Origin: Epiperipatus broadwayi
Taxonomy: Eukaryota > Onychophora > Udeonychophora > Euonychophora > Peripatidae
Direction of reading: 5' to 3'
Assembly (NCBI GenBank): GCA_028023455.1
Contig: JAQFVV010012398.1
Coordinates: 6,656,682-6,720,681 of the forward strand
Length of the DNA: 64,000 nucleotides
Position numbers and translations under genes: made by a program. The notes below the pieces were generated by a model. It was not told the origin of the DNA, did not search any database, and was given only the letters and a program-made list of their open reading frames with translations. Within the stretch, counting starts at the first letter, position 1. The number at the start of each line of letters is the position of its first letter. Below, piece by piece: positions 51,131 to 63,485 of this stretch.

Positions 51131-51854
51131 TTTTTATTATCATTTACTTTTTAAATGTGAAAAAAATTGAAAATAATCAAAATTTATAATATAAATAAAA
51201 ATAGCAGGGTTTTTTTAAAAAAAATATACAAATATCAGTTTTTATTTAAATACATTTTTCTTCTGTTATTATTAGAGAAATTATTATTAATAAACTGGAA
51301 TAACGTTCTTAAGCTACTTGCGATTCGTAGATAATCTTTTATTATTATTCCAATTTTAATTCCAAAAAACAATATCGATTTAACAATAATAGTTTTTAAT
51401 CCTCATTTTGGGTTGCGTGGGTTTAGTGCATTCTTTATATGCACTAATCCAATGGCAACACAATAGTTCTTTTTTGTAAACTTTTTTTGAGTGTCGGAAA
51501 TAGAACAAAGTTTAAAATATTTTAAAAAATTGTTAAATTTTCTATAATATTCTTGAAAATACAGAAATAAATAAAGACACCCCCAAATTCATCCATTAGA
51601 GATTCCAAGTTTTTTACAAAAATCAAATAATAATTACAGTTTGATACGATGGCGCTAGTAGAAAAAAAATATTTATATTAAAAATTAAACAAGTAAATGC
51701 TTTATATGATAATATTATAAGATAAATGGCGGTTATTAATGACTTTTAATAATAATAAAAAGATTAAGATATATTAAACAGAAAGATGATATAAACAACT
51801 AAATATTATTGTTGTATTTATCTGAAAATGTGTTGTTAAAACAAAATAGTTTAT
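51131..51854. other. AT-rich spacer
   Basis: Nothing recognised. Confidence 0.4.
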
Positions 51855-51995
51855 ACTACGTCTCGAGTGATAATAATCTCCGCTCTTCTTCTTATGTGAC
51901 AATCCTAGCATAGGAGTCGAACTTAAATCTTTAAATTCTTGAATATCACATTTTAATGCAAAACTGTAACCAACTGAGCTATTCTCATAGTTTTA
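51855..51995 (-). mobile_element. tRNA-derived SINE (family S2), minus copy
   Basis: The minus strand reads A-box TAGCTCAGTTGGTTACAGTT (51,981 down to 51,962), then B-box AAGTTCGACTCC (51,924 down to 51,913). A body with 'gattgtcaca' and 'agaagaagag' follows. Spacing and body match the 35.3-kb copy. The A-box is closer to a tRNA consensus than in that copy. Confidence 0.75.
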
Positions 51996-52884
51996 AAACG
52001 AGATATGACATGAACAGTTCTATTATTTATTTAAAAGCACACACACCTTAAATCTTTAAAAAGGAGCAAAAAAGATACTACATTCAAAGTGTAACTCTGA
52101 ATTTGTTTTAAAAAATGTAGTAAAAAAAATCAAAAATATTTATTATAGTGTTGTCATGCTTATTTGTTTTTTTAAAATTTCAGTAAAATCATTGTTAATT
52201 AAAATTAAATTAGGTTGCTAGAGTAGAACACTAACCCATAGCTCTAAGTGTTAACATAATATTTATTTAGAACATTGTTTTCTTGTGAATTAATATTAAT
52301 TCTATCACAATCTGAGTTTTGATATCATTTGATTAACTCGATGCACACGATAGGCAAAAAAAAAAAGATATAAAAAATTGATAACTTTTGATCTAATTTA
52401 CACATCCGCTGTAACCTATTTAAAGCTGTAGAATTGAGAATCAAAATAAAATAAAATCAATGTCATTGTTAATAAAACCAATGCCAGAAAATATAAATAA
52501 CACAGTAACTATAGTTATTACTTGTTAAAAATAATGATTGTTAGGAAAAAGTGAAGTTATTAAAGCAATCTGTAAGAATATATATATATATAATTCAAAT
52601 AACAAATATGGGAGTTATATATAAAGCGTTCGTAATTATACAATTTTTATGGAGTAAACACACACGCCCTGTAAAATTTGGAACAATGGTATAATGACAA
52701 ACGCTGGAGCTCACGAACCATGTGCCAATATTTTCATTTTTGGCTCAAACTATTTTGTTATGCAATGGCAAACAATTGAGTCAAAATATTTAAACAAGCA
52801 CCCTCATACACATACATAACAACTTTTAAATAGATCATTGCAGAGCAAAAGCATCTCATAAAAAAAAAGTATTCATGAAGTTTT
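51996..52884. other. AT-rich spacer
   Basis: No supported feature. Confidence 0.4.
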
Positions 52885-52975
52885 ATACCTATTATTAAAA
52901 CAGGCAAAACTTTCTATACGTATTGCCACTCAGCACAAGCCAGAGTAATCAATGGATGCCAGAAGGCTTGTGCAT
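52885..52975 (+). repeat. Partial copy of the 53.3-kb hairpin element
   Basis: The complement of about 53,390-53,465: TTATTAAAACAGGCAAAACT through 'gccagaaggcttgt'. It is one arm plus the loop of the palindrome downstream. Confidence 0.75.
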
Positions 52976-53302
52976 AAAATCCCATCTAGTGTCTACTTAC
53001 CCAATATTCTCAAACTAGTTGTGGCTTGTGGCCTTTGTCAGTGAGGAGCCTTGGATCTGAGAGCAATGCACCTAGATTTTATGATCTAATGTAGCCCTCC
53101 AGCAGCCACCTTTTACCTCAACTACAAAACTATGAGACTTAAATTGAAAACACTATAATATTTTCATTTGAAACTCATCAGCTTATATAGTCATACAGAT
53201 CTGAACTTAGTTCAATACCCATACATTTTGGTGTCTTTGGTTGTTTAATAACCATAGCATCCACTATCCTATTAGGCAGGATTGGTTTTAAGCCAATAAA
53301 CA

Positions 53303-53499
53303 TCACATGATCACTATTTCTTATGCTTGCTCTTAACTGTTATTACGACAAGCAAAACTTTCTATACATATTGCCATTCAGAACAAGCCTTCTGGCATCC
53401 ATTGATTACGCTGGCTTGCACTGAGTGGCAATACATATAGATAGTTTTGCCTGTTTTAATAACAGTTAAGAGCAAGCATAAGAAATAGTGATCATGTGA
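53303..53499. mobile_element. 197-bp near-perfect palindrome (hairpin MITE)
   Basis: Arms of about 80 bp run inward from TCACATGATCACTATTTCTT and its complement at the right end. The inner part includes 'gcttgctcttaactgtta' and the central AACAAGCC/GGCTTGCA pair. Transcribed RNA would fold into a single long hairpin. No target duplication was found. The phrase 'gaagttttatac' occurs both just right of this element and just left of the partial copy at 52.88 kb. Confidence 0.75.
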
Positions 53500-54390
53500 A
53501 GTTTTATACTTGTTAGTAAGTGAGGTTTTGAAAAGTTTCCCATCTTTGTTTTGCTTTCTAGCTAAATATAAATACCCAGTAATAATCAATGTTGATTGGT
53601 TATCTGGATTGACAATGGGCTAATTGTCTTAAAACTTTTTTAAGCCTGTTGAAAAAATAGTTTGCTCAGTCCATTTTCAAACCCAGATTGTATGCCTGGC
53701 AAAAGGATGTTGCATATAGATGTATATGGTTTCATTAATTTGTAATTCATCTTTAAATGCCAGGGCTTGTTAAAACATTTTAAAATATAAAATACTAGAA
53801 TAATTTGTCTTTAAAAGCAATGAACACTGGTAACCATGACTTATTCTTTACTTATAATATTTTGTTAGCATTGTGTCTTTAAATAAAAAGACTAATAATC
53901 ATATAAATAAATATACATGTTTATACAATTTATAATATAAAGACTTTCTGTATGGTTTGATTCAATGGTAAACTGACAGATTCTAGAAGTCAATGTTTGT
54001 GAATTTCTAATGAGCACTGTAACTTGTAGTGTTTGAACTTTTAAGAATACTAGAGTAAAAACTTAGTTTACACAAAAGTACACTAAAAGTTATCAGAACT
54101 AAAATTAAGATGCTAAATTAAATTAGATTAAAAGGGTCTTGCTTATACAAATTTAGTCTAGTTTTCCTACATGTCTTTGAGTAAAAAAGTTAACATATAG
54201 ATAATAAATACAATGACTGAATGTTTGCAATATAAGAATGTTATTGATTTAATTTCTAAAAAATATAGGCACACATACTTAATTTTACCTTTATTGTTAA
54301 AAGGAGATTGCCTTGACAACAGGTTAAGTTTGTTGATTACTATTGATATTAGGATTATGTAAGTGATTTTAATGATTATATATATATTGT
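53500..54390. other. AT-rich spacer
   Basis: No supported feature. Confidence 0.4.
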
Positions 54391-54394
54391 ATAT

Positions 54395-56509
54395 TATTAT
54401 ATATATATTATTACATTAATTTAAAATAAAAACTAAGTTCGCAAATAAAAATAAATTTATTAAAAATCTAAAAGCTAAAAAAAATTAAAGAGTTGTTAAA
54501 CGTATATATATTCACACAGATGCAAAACTTTAAAAGTTTTTTTTTTTTTATATAAGTAAAAAAAAAAAGTGTTTGAATGTATATTTTTGTAAAAAGATTT
54601 ATATATAATCTCTGGAAAAAGAAATGATTGTTTTATAAATTAATTGAAAAGCAAGCTAACCCTTGGGCTCTTGTATAATTAAAAAGTCTGATGAAAGATA
54701 GATAAGAAAATAAAGAATTAGCTTGTCCAATATAGAAGAAGCAAATAAAGGCCTGGACCATAACAAAAAAATGGAACAGTGATGTTTTTGTTCGTGGAAT
54801 CCATAGGAGGATTATAAAAGGAAAACGATTCAAATTAAGACAGTTTCCTGACAGTTCCAACTTGAGTTTGTGAGAAGACGATAAGACGCAGTTGTCGTTC
54901 TCTCTCACTTATTTAAAAAAATGAAATGACTGGGATATCAGAATGGAACCAGCTAAGGCTACCTCCAGAATATCAGACCAGTCTTCCATGATAGTCTTTG
55001 TGGAAATACACCAGGATCCGGGAGCTCTTCTACTGTAAGGTGTAAATGGAAAAATTTTACTACAAATAATTAAATGTATGTAAATAAATCTTTTTTTTTT
55101 TATAGCGCGATGTTTGTAAACTGTAATATTTAACACAATTAAGAACTTTAAAGATTTAACAAGCTAAACATTTTGTTTGTAAATGAACTTTAATCTGACT
55201 TTCCAAATTAATAATTAATGTTTAAATTTTATATAGTTAAGTTTGCTAAAATCATTTCCATTTTTTTTTATTTCTATTAATATTTATTTGTATAAATTGT
55301 TTAAATGCATAAAATTTAAGTTGGGTGTGGACGTTGCATGGATTCATTAGCAGTTAATTATGTTGTGATTTTCATATTCGATTAGAATATATAAGTCATC
55401 GATGTCAATGCGGCATCTTATGATGAATGCCATTGGGTTTCTTGTATTCCCTCTGCATTTGATGTTATCGATGACTTTGTATTTTGATCGGTTATGTTTA
55501 TTCTGAAATGTTTTTGATTGTGGAATCTATGCAGCTGATCTATACTCAACATTATAAAACAAATTTTATAAAATTCATCTGTGCGAACGTATCTAAATGT
55601 TAAATTTAAGTCAGGTGTGAATGGCTATATAGATTTGTAAAGTTATATTAAGGGAGGGTAATCTTAGGTTATTCGTTTTGTAGTTGAATTAGGTCAATGG
55701 ATTGGATATATTGGTGTAATTAGTAGAATGTAGTATGAGATTCGCTACGTGCAGAATCGCTGTATATGCCACACAAACCCTTTTGCCTATGGATGGGATT
55801 GTAAGTCGGCAAAAAGGACCGCGATCTTTCCTATGGAGTTTTTATTTTATTGTTCTTCTTGCCATACAGATGTAACATTCCTGTATTGGACAAGAGTCAA
55901 GCTCTTCTCTAACCATGCTGTTCAGATGTACATTCCTGGACAGTATGGTATATATTAGTACTGTTGTATTTTCATGCTACATTGAATACATCAATGTATC
56001 AGATGGATTGACGCCGGTTTGACTGCGAACTTTTGGCCTAAGGTTAAATAATGGATAGAATATTTTCTTTTCAAATGCAAATCTATGTAGTTTATTCATA
56101 CTCGGCAATCTTAAAATAAATATAAATTTTATCTGTGTAGATGATTTAAAATTGTAAAATAATAAGTTAAATTAAAAAAATGTTAAAATCTAAAATAATA
56201 AATATTATTCCTCAAAATTTAAAATGATTCAAAATTTATATGTGCGTAAATAAATGTTTGTGTGTTAATTACTGGCAGTGGCTTTTATTTTTTTATATAT
56301 ATTTAAGATACAAATTAATCAAATCATTTATTATCTCTGCGTCTTCATGAGCTAGTGACATTGGGATAACGGTCTAAATATAAAATAAAGTGGGATCTTA
56401 ACTTGCGTATCTGCCTACATTATAAATTTTTCTAGGTTCAAATGCCTAGATGGCGCCCTTGTAGTGCAGATTACGGTAAGATTCGATCTCCACTTTCTTT
56501 TGGATCGTT
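54395..56509. mobile_element. Second copy of the 2-kb element, opposite orientation
   Basis: The reverse complement of 31,713-33,733 along its full length, diverged and with indels. Shared blocks include 'gaaaagcaagcta' and 'tctgatgaaagatagataag' near 54,650-54,700, and 'gctagtgac' and 'aggtt(c/t)aaatgcctagatgg' near 56,350-56,450. Its end GGATCGTT (56,502-56,509) matches the other copy's AACGATC terminus. The left end is A+T-rich and a target duplication could not be confirmed. Confidence 0.8.
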
Positions 56510-56599
56510 ATAATATATATATGAAAAAAAAAAACAAATTAAACTCTACAATATTTACAATACCAATATATATATATATATTTATTTTTATATATTGGT

Positions 56600-57365
56600 A
56601 TTGTGAAACTCCAAAGTTTTTTGTTTAAATATTGTACCAGAACATTATGGTAAATTGGTTCAAAACCTTCAATCTCCACTTCATTAAAAATAATAGGGTA
56701 TTTCTTTAAACAGAAAAAAGAAAGAAAATTTCTAATTGTATTTTTAAAAAAAATTAGATTTAATTAATTATTTACAATGGTAGATTTACATATATGTAAA
56801 AGCTCAATGTGCTGTATTATATAATCCAAGTAAAGTTGTTCACTTTTATTAAACTTTGTGGGAAAAAAGAAAAGTCAAGTTACAATATTTTTTCGTACTG
56901 ATAAACATATCTCTTTTGTTAGCAAGTAAACAGATCTATATGGAGTGAAATTTGTTGAGGTATTTGTTTTGAAAGTAAAAAAAAAAAATCATATTAATTA
57001 AAAACAAAAGAGATAAGAAAAATATTTAAAATGAAACTTTTGTTAGTTGGACTGCATGGGTTTGTAATGCAATAGAGAGATAGTGGCTACAAAAATAAGT
57101 TTCTGTTATTGTTCTCATTTTTTCTGCCTTAGAGTAAAGGACCCTAATTTATAAAAAGAAAAGTATAAATATTGTACAAAAAGTTGCTGTTTAAACCATT
57201 TAAAATAATCAGGAAAAAAGAAGTAGCTAATAGTCAAGCGTTGTTGGCCTAGCGGTTAGCATAGCTGCTTTCTAAGCAGCTGACCCGGATTCGCTTCCCA
57301 GTCAGCATTCTGACATATAAAAGAAGTAGCTAATATTCCAAAAGAGAAATGGTAAATGTCTATAA
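56600..57365 (+). repeat. Dispersed repeat R7, copy 1
   Basis: Collinear with 60,841-61,015 joined to 63,486-64,000. Shared blocks include 'aatccaagtaaagtt', 'cttttgttagcaa(a/g)taaacag', 'acttttgttagttgg' and 'aaggaccctaa'. It has no coding content. It carries the 86-bp tRNA-like insert. Confidence 0.8.
57233..57318 (+). mobile_element. 86-bp tRNA-derived SINE/retropseudogene with 17-bp target duplication
   Basis: Perfect direct repeats AAAAGAAGTAGCTAATA lie at 57,216-57,232 and 57,319-57,335. The paralogous repeat at about 63,967-63,985 has the uninterrupted site. The body (57,242-57,307) folds as a tRNA: acceptor TGTTGGC with GTCAGCA (all seven pairs, two wobbles); A-box TGGCCTAGCGG; anticodon stem GCTGC/GCAGC with loop TTTCTAA (anticodon TCT, arginine-like); B-box GGATTCGCTTCCC. 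The T-stem is mismatched and there is an extra tail, TTCTGACATAT. The long target duplication indicates LINE-mediated insertion. Confidence 0.85.
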
Positions 57366-59039
57366 AGTAATAACAAGTATAAATAAGTGAATTCCACTTT
57401 AATAAGTACTGACTGCACTAATCACCAGTGATGAATAACCTGCTTCTCCGAATGTCTTTCACTGCTAAATGTTTTATTTAAATAGTTTACTATAGAGGAG
57501 AGGGAGAGAAAAGAATGGAATACCTGTAAAAAATGAACTGCCATATCCAATGCTTTCCAAGAGATGAGAGCTACAAACAAATACATTATTACGATTTCAT
57601 ATATGTGTATATAAAGAAACCTAAAAAAAAAATCTATTAACCAAAAAATGGACAGACCTTTTGAGTAGAATCAATCACCAGCTATTAAACCATAAATCAT
57701 CAATCCTGATATTTAAGAAAAATGAACCTAAAGTATATGTATACATAACAGCAAATCCAGAGATTGTATGTACTTGGATATATGGTCTTAAAAAAGTTCT
57801 AAAAGCCAGAAGTGAAGGTATAATATTTTGTTTATTGATTTTTTTTTTGTTTATTTCTTTATGACTGTGAATGCTTTAATTATCTGTGTACTTTTGGTTG
57901 AGATTATTTTTCATTTATATCATTGTGTATATACATTTTTAAAATTTTAATATTATTGTACCTATAAAGAAACTGCTAATTTATTTTATTGGGGAATACT
58001 TTAATCTTAAAAATAATACATTTGTATTTTAACTTTTATTGTCATTAAATTGTTAAGTTTTATTAAAATGCCTTTCTAATTATTTCTGGCAGCATTCCAA
58101 AACAATTATAAACTCATATAATTGTATGCTGGAGTGATTTATAAAAAAATAATCATCAAAAAAGAGATCAATGAGCTAGTGGTTATAGATAATACTGGTC
58201 TAAGGGAAAATAATAGTAATCATAGTGAGGGTTAATTTATCACATAGTACAAAATGCCATGGTAATAAGATAGCTGATGACAATTAGTTATAAATATTTC
58301 ATTAACATGTGATTCAGTGACCAACTGTCCACATAATTATAGTAAAACATAGTTATGCTCTCATTAGAATTATATATGGTGGTAGAGATAATCCAACTGG
58401 TATATTTGATTAAACAACTAAAATAGTATATTTAGAGTGAGAAAGAGCAATAAGACTCTCTGTCTGAATGGTACATATGGATGCCCAAGTTTAGCAAATT
58501 ACATCCAGTTATCTTATTCAAATGCATCAAGACATTTAGGTTAAATTTATCTTTATTCAATGACTTGATAATGCCATCTAAAATAATATTTTAAAATTAT
58601 TGTAGATCCTAAAACAATAGTCAGAATGCTTTACAAATTGTAGTAATGTGTTGATTAATAACATATGCTGCATGAAATAATGAGGAAAAATGAATAATCA
58701 TTGTCATTAGATAAAAAATTATATCTGACCATCAATAAATAGGAAGTAAATAAAATAGGTTATGTAAGTTACAAATTAGGCAGGGAAGTTGTAAGATGTC
58801 TATGTGGTTAGGTAAGCAGTTTCTAGTAAATTGAATGGTTAGTACTTATTTTTTATGGTAGTTTAAAATACATAGTATTAGAAGTATTATAATTAGTATT
58901 TATTGGTAATTATCTGACGCATAAAAGAATATCGGGTTATTTAAACAGAAACGAAATATATTTTTCTCTTCCAATTATTAGTAATGCAAGTAAAAAGAAT
59001 AAATGGTTACTAGATCCCAATCATATCAAATGAAACAAC
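57366..59039. other. AT-rich spacer
   Basis: No supported gene or repeat. A frame at 57,661-57,864 could not be assigned. Confidence 0.4.
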
Positions 59040-59860
59040 TTTGTGAAACAGCAGATATAGAACAAAGAGAATAATGAACAGAAGGGGAGAATAAACTTCA
59101 AAAAGAGCAAACAGTTACATTGAATATGTTGTTTGAAATGTTGCAAAGGAATGAAATAAAGTCACAAGAAAGGCAGCAAAAGAGTGAGCTAAAATTTGAG
59201 GAAATTCAGATTAAAATTCCAATAATATTTAAAAAAAGTGCAGCAGAAAATGAGGAAATATAGATGAAAAATCAAAGATTACTGAAAAAAAAGATAAAAT
59301 AATAGATATAGAAGCCATAGATGAATTCAAATATAAGAAAAATAATACAAACCCCATTGAAGAATGGAAACAAATAATAAGAGAATTATTGATTATAAAG
59401 ATAGTAATGAAAATGCAAGTAGAAAAAGAAACAAATAAGAAGTTTAATGTAGCTGAAATGTCAAAAGTCAATGTGTTACATAGGTCAAAAAATATAGGTT
59501 GCTATACAGGAGAAAAATCAATCTCAGATGTTCATAAAATCATATATAGAAGAAAAGCAAATAAAATAGTTGTTGCAAAAGAAAAACAGCAAGAAAAAAA
59601 TGATAGAAATTCTAAAGCAAATAGTCACAGTTAAGGCAAACATATGAATGCTATTTGAAAGAAATGTAAAAAATAAATGAAAGCTGGTGCATATTCAAAG
59701 ATTAATCCTGATAAAGTCTATATAAAAGAGAGATAGGCAATTTAGAATGATCAATGTATTGGAGAAAAATATATTACAGCTTGAATTCAACTTTGAAAGA
59801 TGAAGTCATAAAAGTTTTATTGATACATGTGATACAAATATTTACAATCTCAATATAGTA
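59040..59860 (+). pseudogene. Gypsy-type gag/protease relic
   Basis: A charged, glutamine/glutamate-rich helix (LNMLFEMLQRNEIKSQERQ, about 59,120-59,180) resembles the coiled-coil N-terminus of invertebrate LTR-element gag proteins. A second open part (59,389-59,634) is lysine-rich. About 60 codons later a short frame reads SFIDTCDTNIYNL (about 59,812-59,850), which fits the retropepsin active site FIDTGADTNI with Gly and Ala replaced. Stops and frameshifts separate the parts. No RT or LTR was recognised around it. The protease motif is the strongest evidence, but it is short. Confidence 0.4.
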
Positions 59861-60840
59861 ATACTTTGTCAGATGAAATAAAACTCTGAATATCAATTTT
59901 AGTTTTTATATATAAGAAAAGAGAGAATAGATCATAACATACCAGAATGCTCTTCTTTCCAGTTACCACACAAGAGAGTACCATCAGATAAAAAATAATC
60001 TTAAAAGTTATATGAGAAAGATAATAGATTTATTATTGATGACTCTAAGTAAATTTTGAATATATATTTTGGATAAATTAAGAAAAAAATAAAAAAAATA
60101 GTAGAAGCAGATATTGTAAAAATCCTTATTGTGACCATTATCAAAACAAAGTAAAGAAACAAAATTATATTAAAGTGATACAATGCCTGAACTTTTGAAG
60201 CTGATTAATAGTGAATATACAATTTTTTTCTAATGAATTGGGAGTGTGAAGTGATTTGATGTGTGTTAATATTTTTAGAGATACTAGAGAATTCAGGATT
60301 GTGATCTGTTGGTGTGAATTGTTGCAATGTCTGAGTGCTGTATAATCAGAGTTTTTGCGTTTGAATGATCATTTACACTGTTGTTTTGGAAATATTTTGA
60401 GAATTTTAAGGTACCAGATGAGATCTCCTAGGCCATTTTTATCTGTCAAGAGCAGCAGTTTGATGAAAGAAAGTATCATATTTTAATTAGCAGAGAAATT
60501 CCTGATTTTTTTTTTTGTTATTATTTGGTCTGCATTGTAGTTGTAGATTACAGTGATTTGCTATCATATATGTGAACATGATTATTCCATGACACTTGAT
60601 TCTTACTGTAAAAAGCATTTTAGGTATTTTCAGGAATGTACCTTTGCATGTTTCAGTCATGGGGTTTGATGGCGGATCTGAGGATGGAGATGCACGTGAA
60701 TTTTTGGAACACTTTACAATTCATCAAGATCAAATAAAGTTAAGTGTATAAAGGGTGAGTAAATAAAAGTGGATTAAATGAAGAAATCAAATAATTGGTG
60801 CATAAAAATGGATTCAGAGTAGGTCAAACCCTATGATCAT

Positions 60841-61015
60841 TTTTATTTTGTTTTTGGTGAGGGGTTATATACCAAACATTATAGTACATGAGTTCAAACC
60901 CTTCAATTTTATTAAAAATAAATTGATTTTTTTTTAAAAAAAGAAAGAGAAAGAAAATTATAAATTGTATTTTTTTTAAATTATATTTAACTAATTGTTT
61001 AAAATGGTCGATTTA
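60841..61015 (+). repeat. Dispersed repeat R7, copy 2, left part
   Basis: Matches about 56,630-56,790 and stops at AAAATGGTCGATTTA (61,001-61,015), where the LINE begins. It resumes at 63,486. Confidence 0.8.
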
Positions 61016-63485
61016 AGTCTTACAAAGTAACTTATCAAAGACATAAATTCAACCCTTAAAGCCATAACAAGGTTTGATGAAGTAAAAATTTTCATTCATA
61101 AGCTCCAATGTAAAAGAAAATACTTAACTCAGCTATATAACCAGAACAACATAGTTTTTAGGCTGAGAAAAATTATACCAAATCTATCAGCACTAACGAA
61201 AACCACAGTAAGTTATGCAAAATTTCCTATCCCATATGCTTATGGTATTTCCATACTATCAAAAGATAATTCATTCCTTTCTGGTACTAATGTTGATGAG
61301 GAACTTCTGAAGCACTTGAAAATTTCCCTTAAAAAATCTCAGAACACATCACAGACATTAACAAGTGAAACAAACCTCACACAAAATTACTACATATCAA
61401 ACAAGTTTTTGATGAAATAGTGCATTTAAAACAACCTAGCTCACAGGCAAATGATTTTATTCCAGCTAACATATACAAGCAAATGGACTACATTATATCA
61501 CTATCCCTACAGGAATACTATAATCAACTTTGTTCTAAGGAATATTACATCCCTAACTTATCAAAATAATCAAAAAAGCAAGTCATATATAATGTGACAT
61601 TACTTTTATAAGCTTTTATTTGCACTTGTTTGAGCTATTGGTATGCTAACTTATCAACAAATATAATATTCTGTCTATGGAAAAACTAAAAAAATCCACA
61701 TCCAACAGAAAATGATTTGCATCTTATTACATTAGAAAACATTGATCAGAAAATGTTTTCTAGAATCATACTGAAATAGTAAAATGTCTATGCCTTATCT
61801 AAAATTTCACCTTTCCACTTTTCCATCAAAGGGCAAAAAGCATCTCAAGCAATATTATTAGCACAAGAAACAATGCACTATATAAACAAAACAAACTAAC
61901 AAACTATATGGCATGCCAGGTAGACTTCAAGGCAGCCTTTGATCTTATAAACTGGAACTTCTTATACTTTGTACTTAGTCAAATGCTATCAAGTCATACA
62001 TAGCTTTTAACAGCAATAAAAAATTACCTTAACAATAGAAGAATTAAACTTAAAAATTACATGGGACTATCTCAACCCTTTAAGCCAAGCAGATATGTCC
62101 CACAAGGTTCTCCACTAGCATCTTTACTATTTGCAATATACATAAACCCCATGATTAAGGACATCAAGCAATGCATAGAATGTATTTTCTGCCACACCTA
62201 GGCATAACTGTCAAGATCATATCATATGTCAATGATGTCCTATATTCAGAGACCTGAAAAATGTGCCTCTGATACTTCATAAACTGAAGAAATTTGAAAC
62301 TCTAACAGGATCCACAATACAAATCAACAAATCATCCTTATGGCAAATAGCTACCGGTCACAGTCTTCCCTCACTTTTTACAGGCCCATATTATTTCTTT
62401 CTAGGCATACCAATTAACCTATCAAAACACAATTAAGTCATCACTTAAATCTTCTCATTACAGACAAATTTAACACAAAAATAAAATGCTTCAATACAAA
62501 ATTGCTCTATTCTATAATGAAGGTTTGCATCATCAATGCCATTCTAGGAGGCATCTCCAAAAAGAAACTATTAAGAATATCAAGAGAATAGCAAAAGCAT
62601 ATATATGGGGATCAACATCACATCTTCTATCAATCGAAAATACCTATTTCCCAATTTGCAAGGGTAGGCTTAACCTAATAGGTCCACAATCTTTCACATT
62701 CTACATTAGAGCTAAAATGTACATCACAACCACAACTAATTCCTTTCTGAAGACAACTACTCCACCTCTACTTCTGCTTGCTATTACTCCATATGCAAAT
62801 CATCACTTTTTCACTGATCATGCCATTGAGCATGCTCTATCATACAAAGATCTAAAAAAATCATATACCCGATAGGCAACTTTGATCAACACTATCAACT
62901 GCTGGAACATTGACTAAATTTCAAAATTTATGCATGCCTCAGTCATGGCTAAAATTCCTACATAATCTGCTACTTGATACAATACCAACAAAGCTATTTC
63001 TCATAAACCATTTTAAATTAAAACTAGATCCTACGTACACATTATGCAATGTATGTCCATACTTTTTGCATTTACATCACTTCGTATTCCACATAGACAC
63101 AATTAATCTAAAGAAAACACTCATAACCATTCAATGCCTTAGTAACCATTCACACTCTCAGAACAATGTGGTTTGCCTGTTGTTCTGTAATCTTTGACAA
63201 CAAAAAGTACAATGTACTAAAAAAAATAAAGATTGGCATAATATATATCAATATGCTCAAAAATGCATTCCCAGAAATGTAACAAAAAATATGGCAAAGC
63301 AATATATTCCTGAGCTGCTTACTAATGCAATAACAGAAATTATCTCATTTGAATACACTGTATTCTAAAAAGAACCAAAGAAAAGTAAAAAAGAAAATAT
63401 AACAAAAAAATGTAAAAAGCTCTTAATATAAATATAATAATTCTTGTAAATAATTTGCTACTAATAAAGTCAACTTATATACAAC
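61016..63485 (+). mobile_element. LINE insertion with reverse transcriptase, degenerate
   Basis: Bracketed by 15-bp repeats AAAATGGTCGATTTA (61,001-61,015) and AAAATGGTAGATTTA (63,486-63,500), which differ at one base. Repeat R7 is continuous across this point in its other copy, so the insertion boundaries are secure. RT motif A is ACQVDFKAAFDLIN (about 61,915). Motif B is YVPQGSPLASLLFAIYIN (about 62,093-62,146). Motif C is ISYVNDVLYS (about 62,220-62,248), with one of the two catalytic Asp replaced by Asn. Frames change several times. The C-terminal region keeps a zinc-finger-like CNVCPYFLHLHHFVFH (about 63,044-63,090). No endonuclease was recognised, consistent with 5' truncation. It resembles the RT of the 44.4-47.6 kb LINE (VDxKAAF, GSPLxxLLF). 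Confidence 0.85.
62486..63197 (+). pseudogene. LINE C-terminal coding segment
   Basis: Two open segments (62,486-62,875 and 62,910-63,197) downstream of RT motif C in the LINE at 61.0-63.5 kb. They represent the thumb/linker and the cysteine/histidine cluster that lies near the C-terminus of many LINE ORF2 proteins. The first contains KAYIWGSTSHLLS; the second contains MPQSWLKFLHNLLLDTIPT and the CNVC...H...H cluster. A stop and a frame change separate them. Confidence 0.7.

Noticed and set aside
31713-56509. Single large inversion or composite transposon bounded by the two 2-kb elements
   Set aside because: The first copy has its own perfect 10-bp target duplication, so it is an independent insertion.
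57242-57307. Functional tRNA-Arg (TCT) gene
   Set aside because: The T-stem is mismatched and the unit lies between 17-bp target duplications, so it is a retroposed copy.
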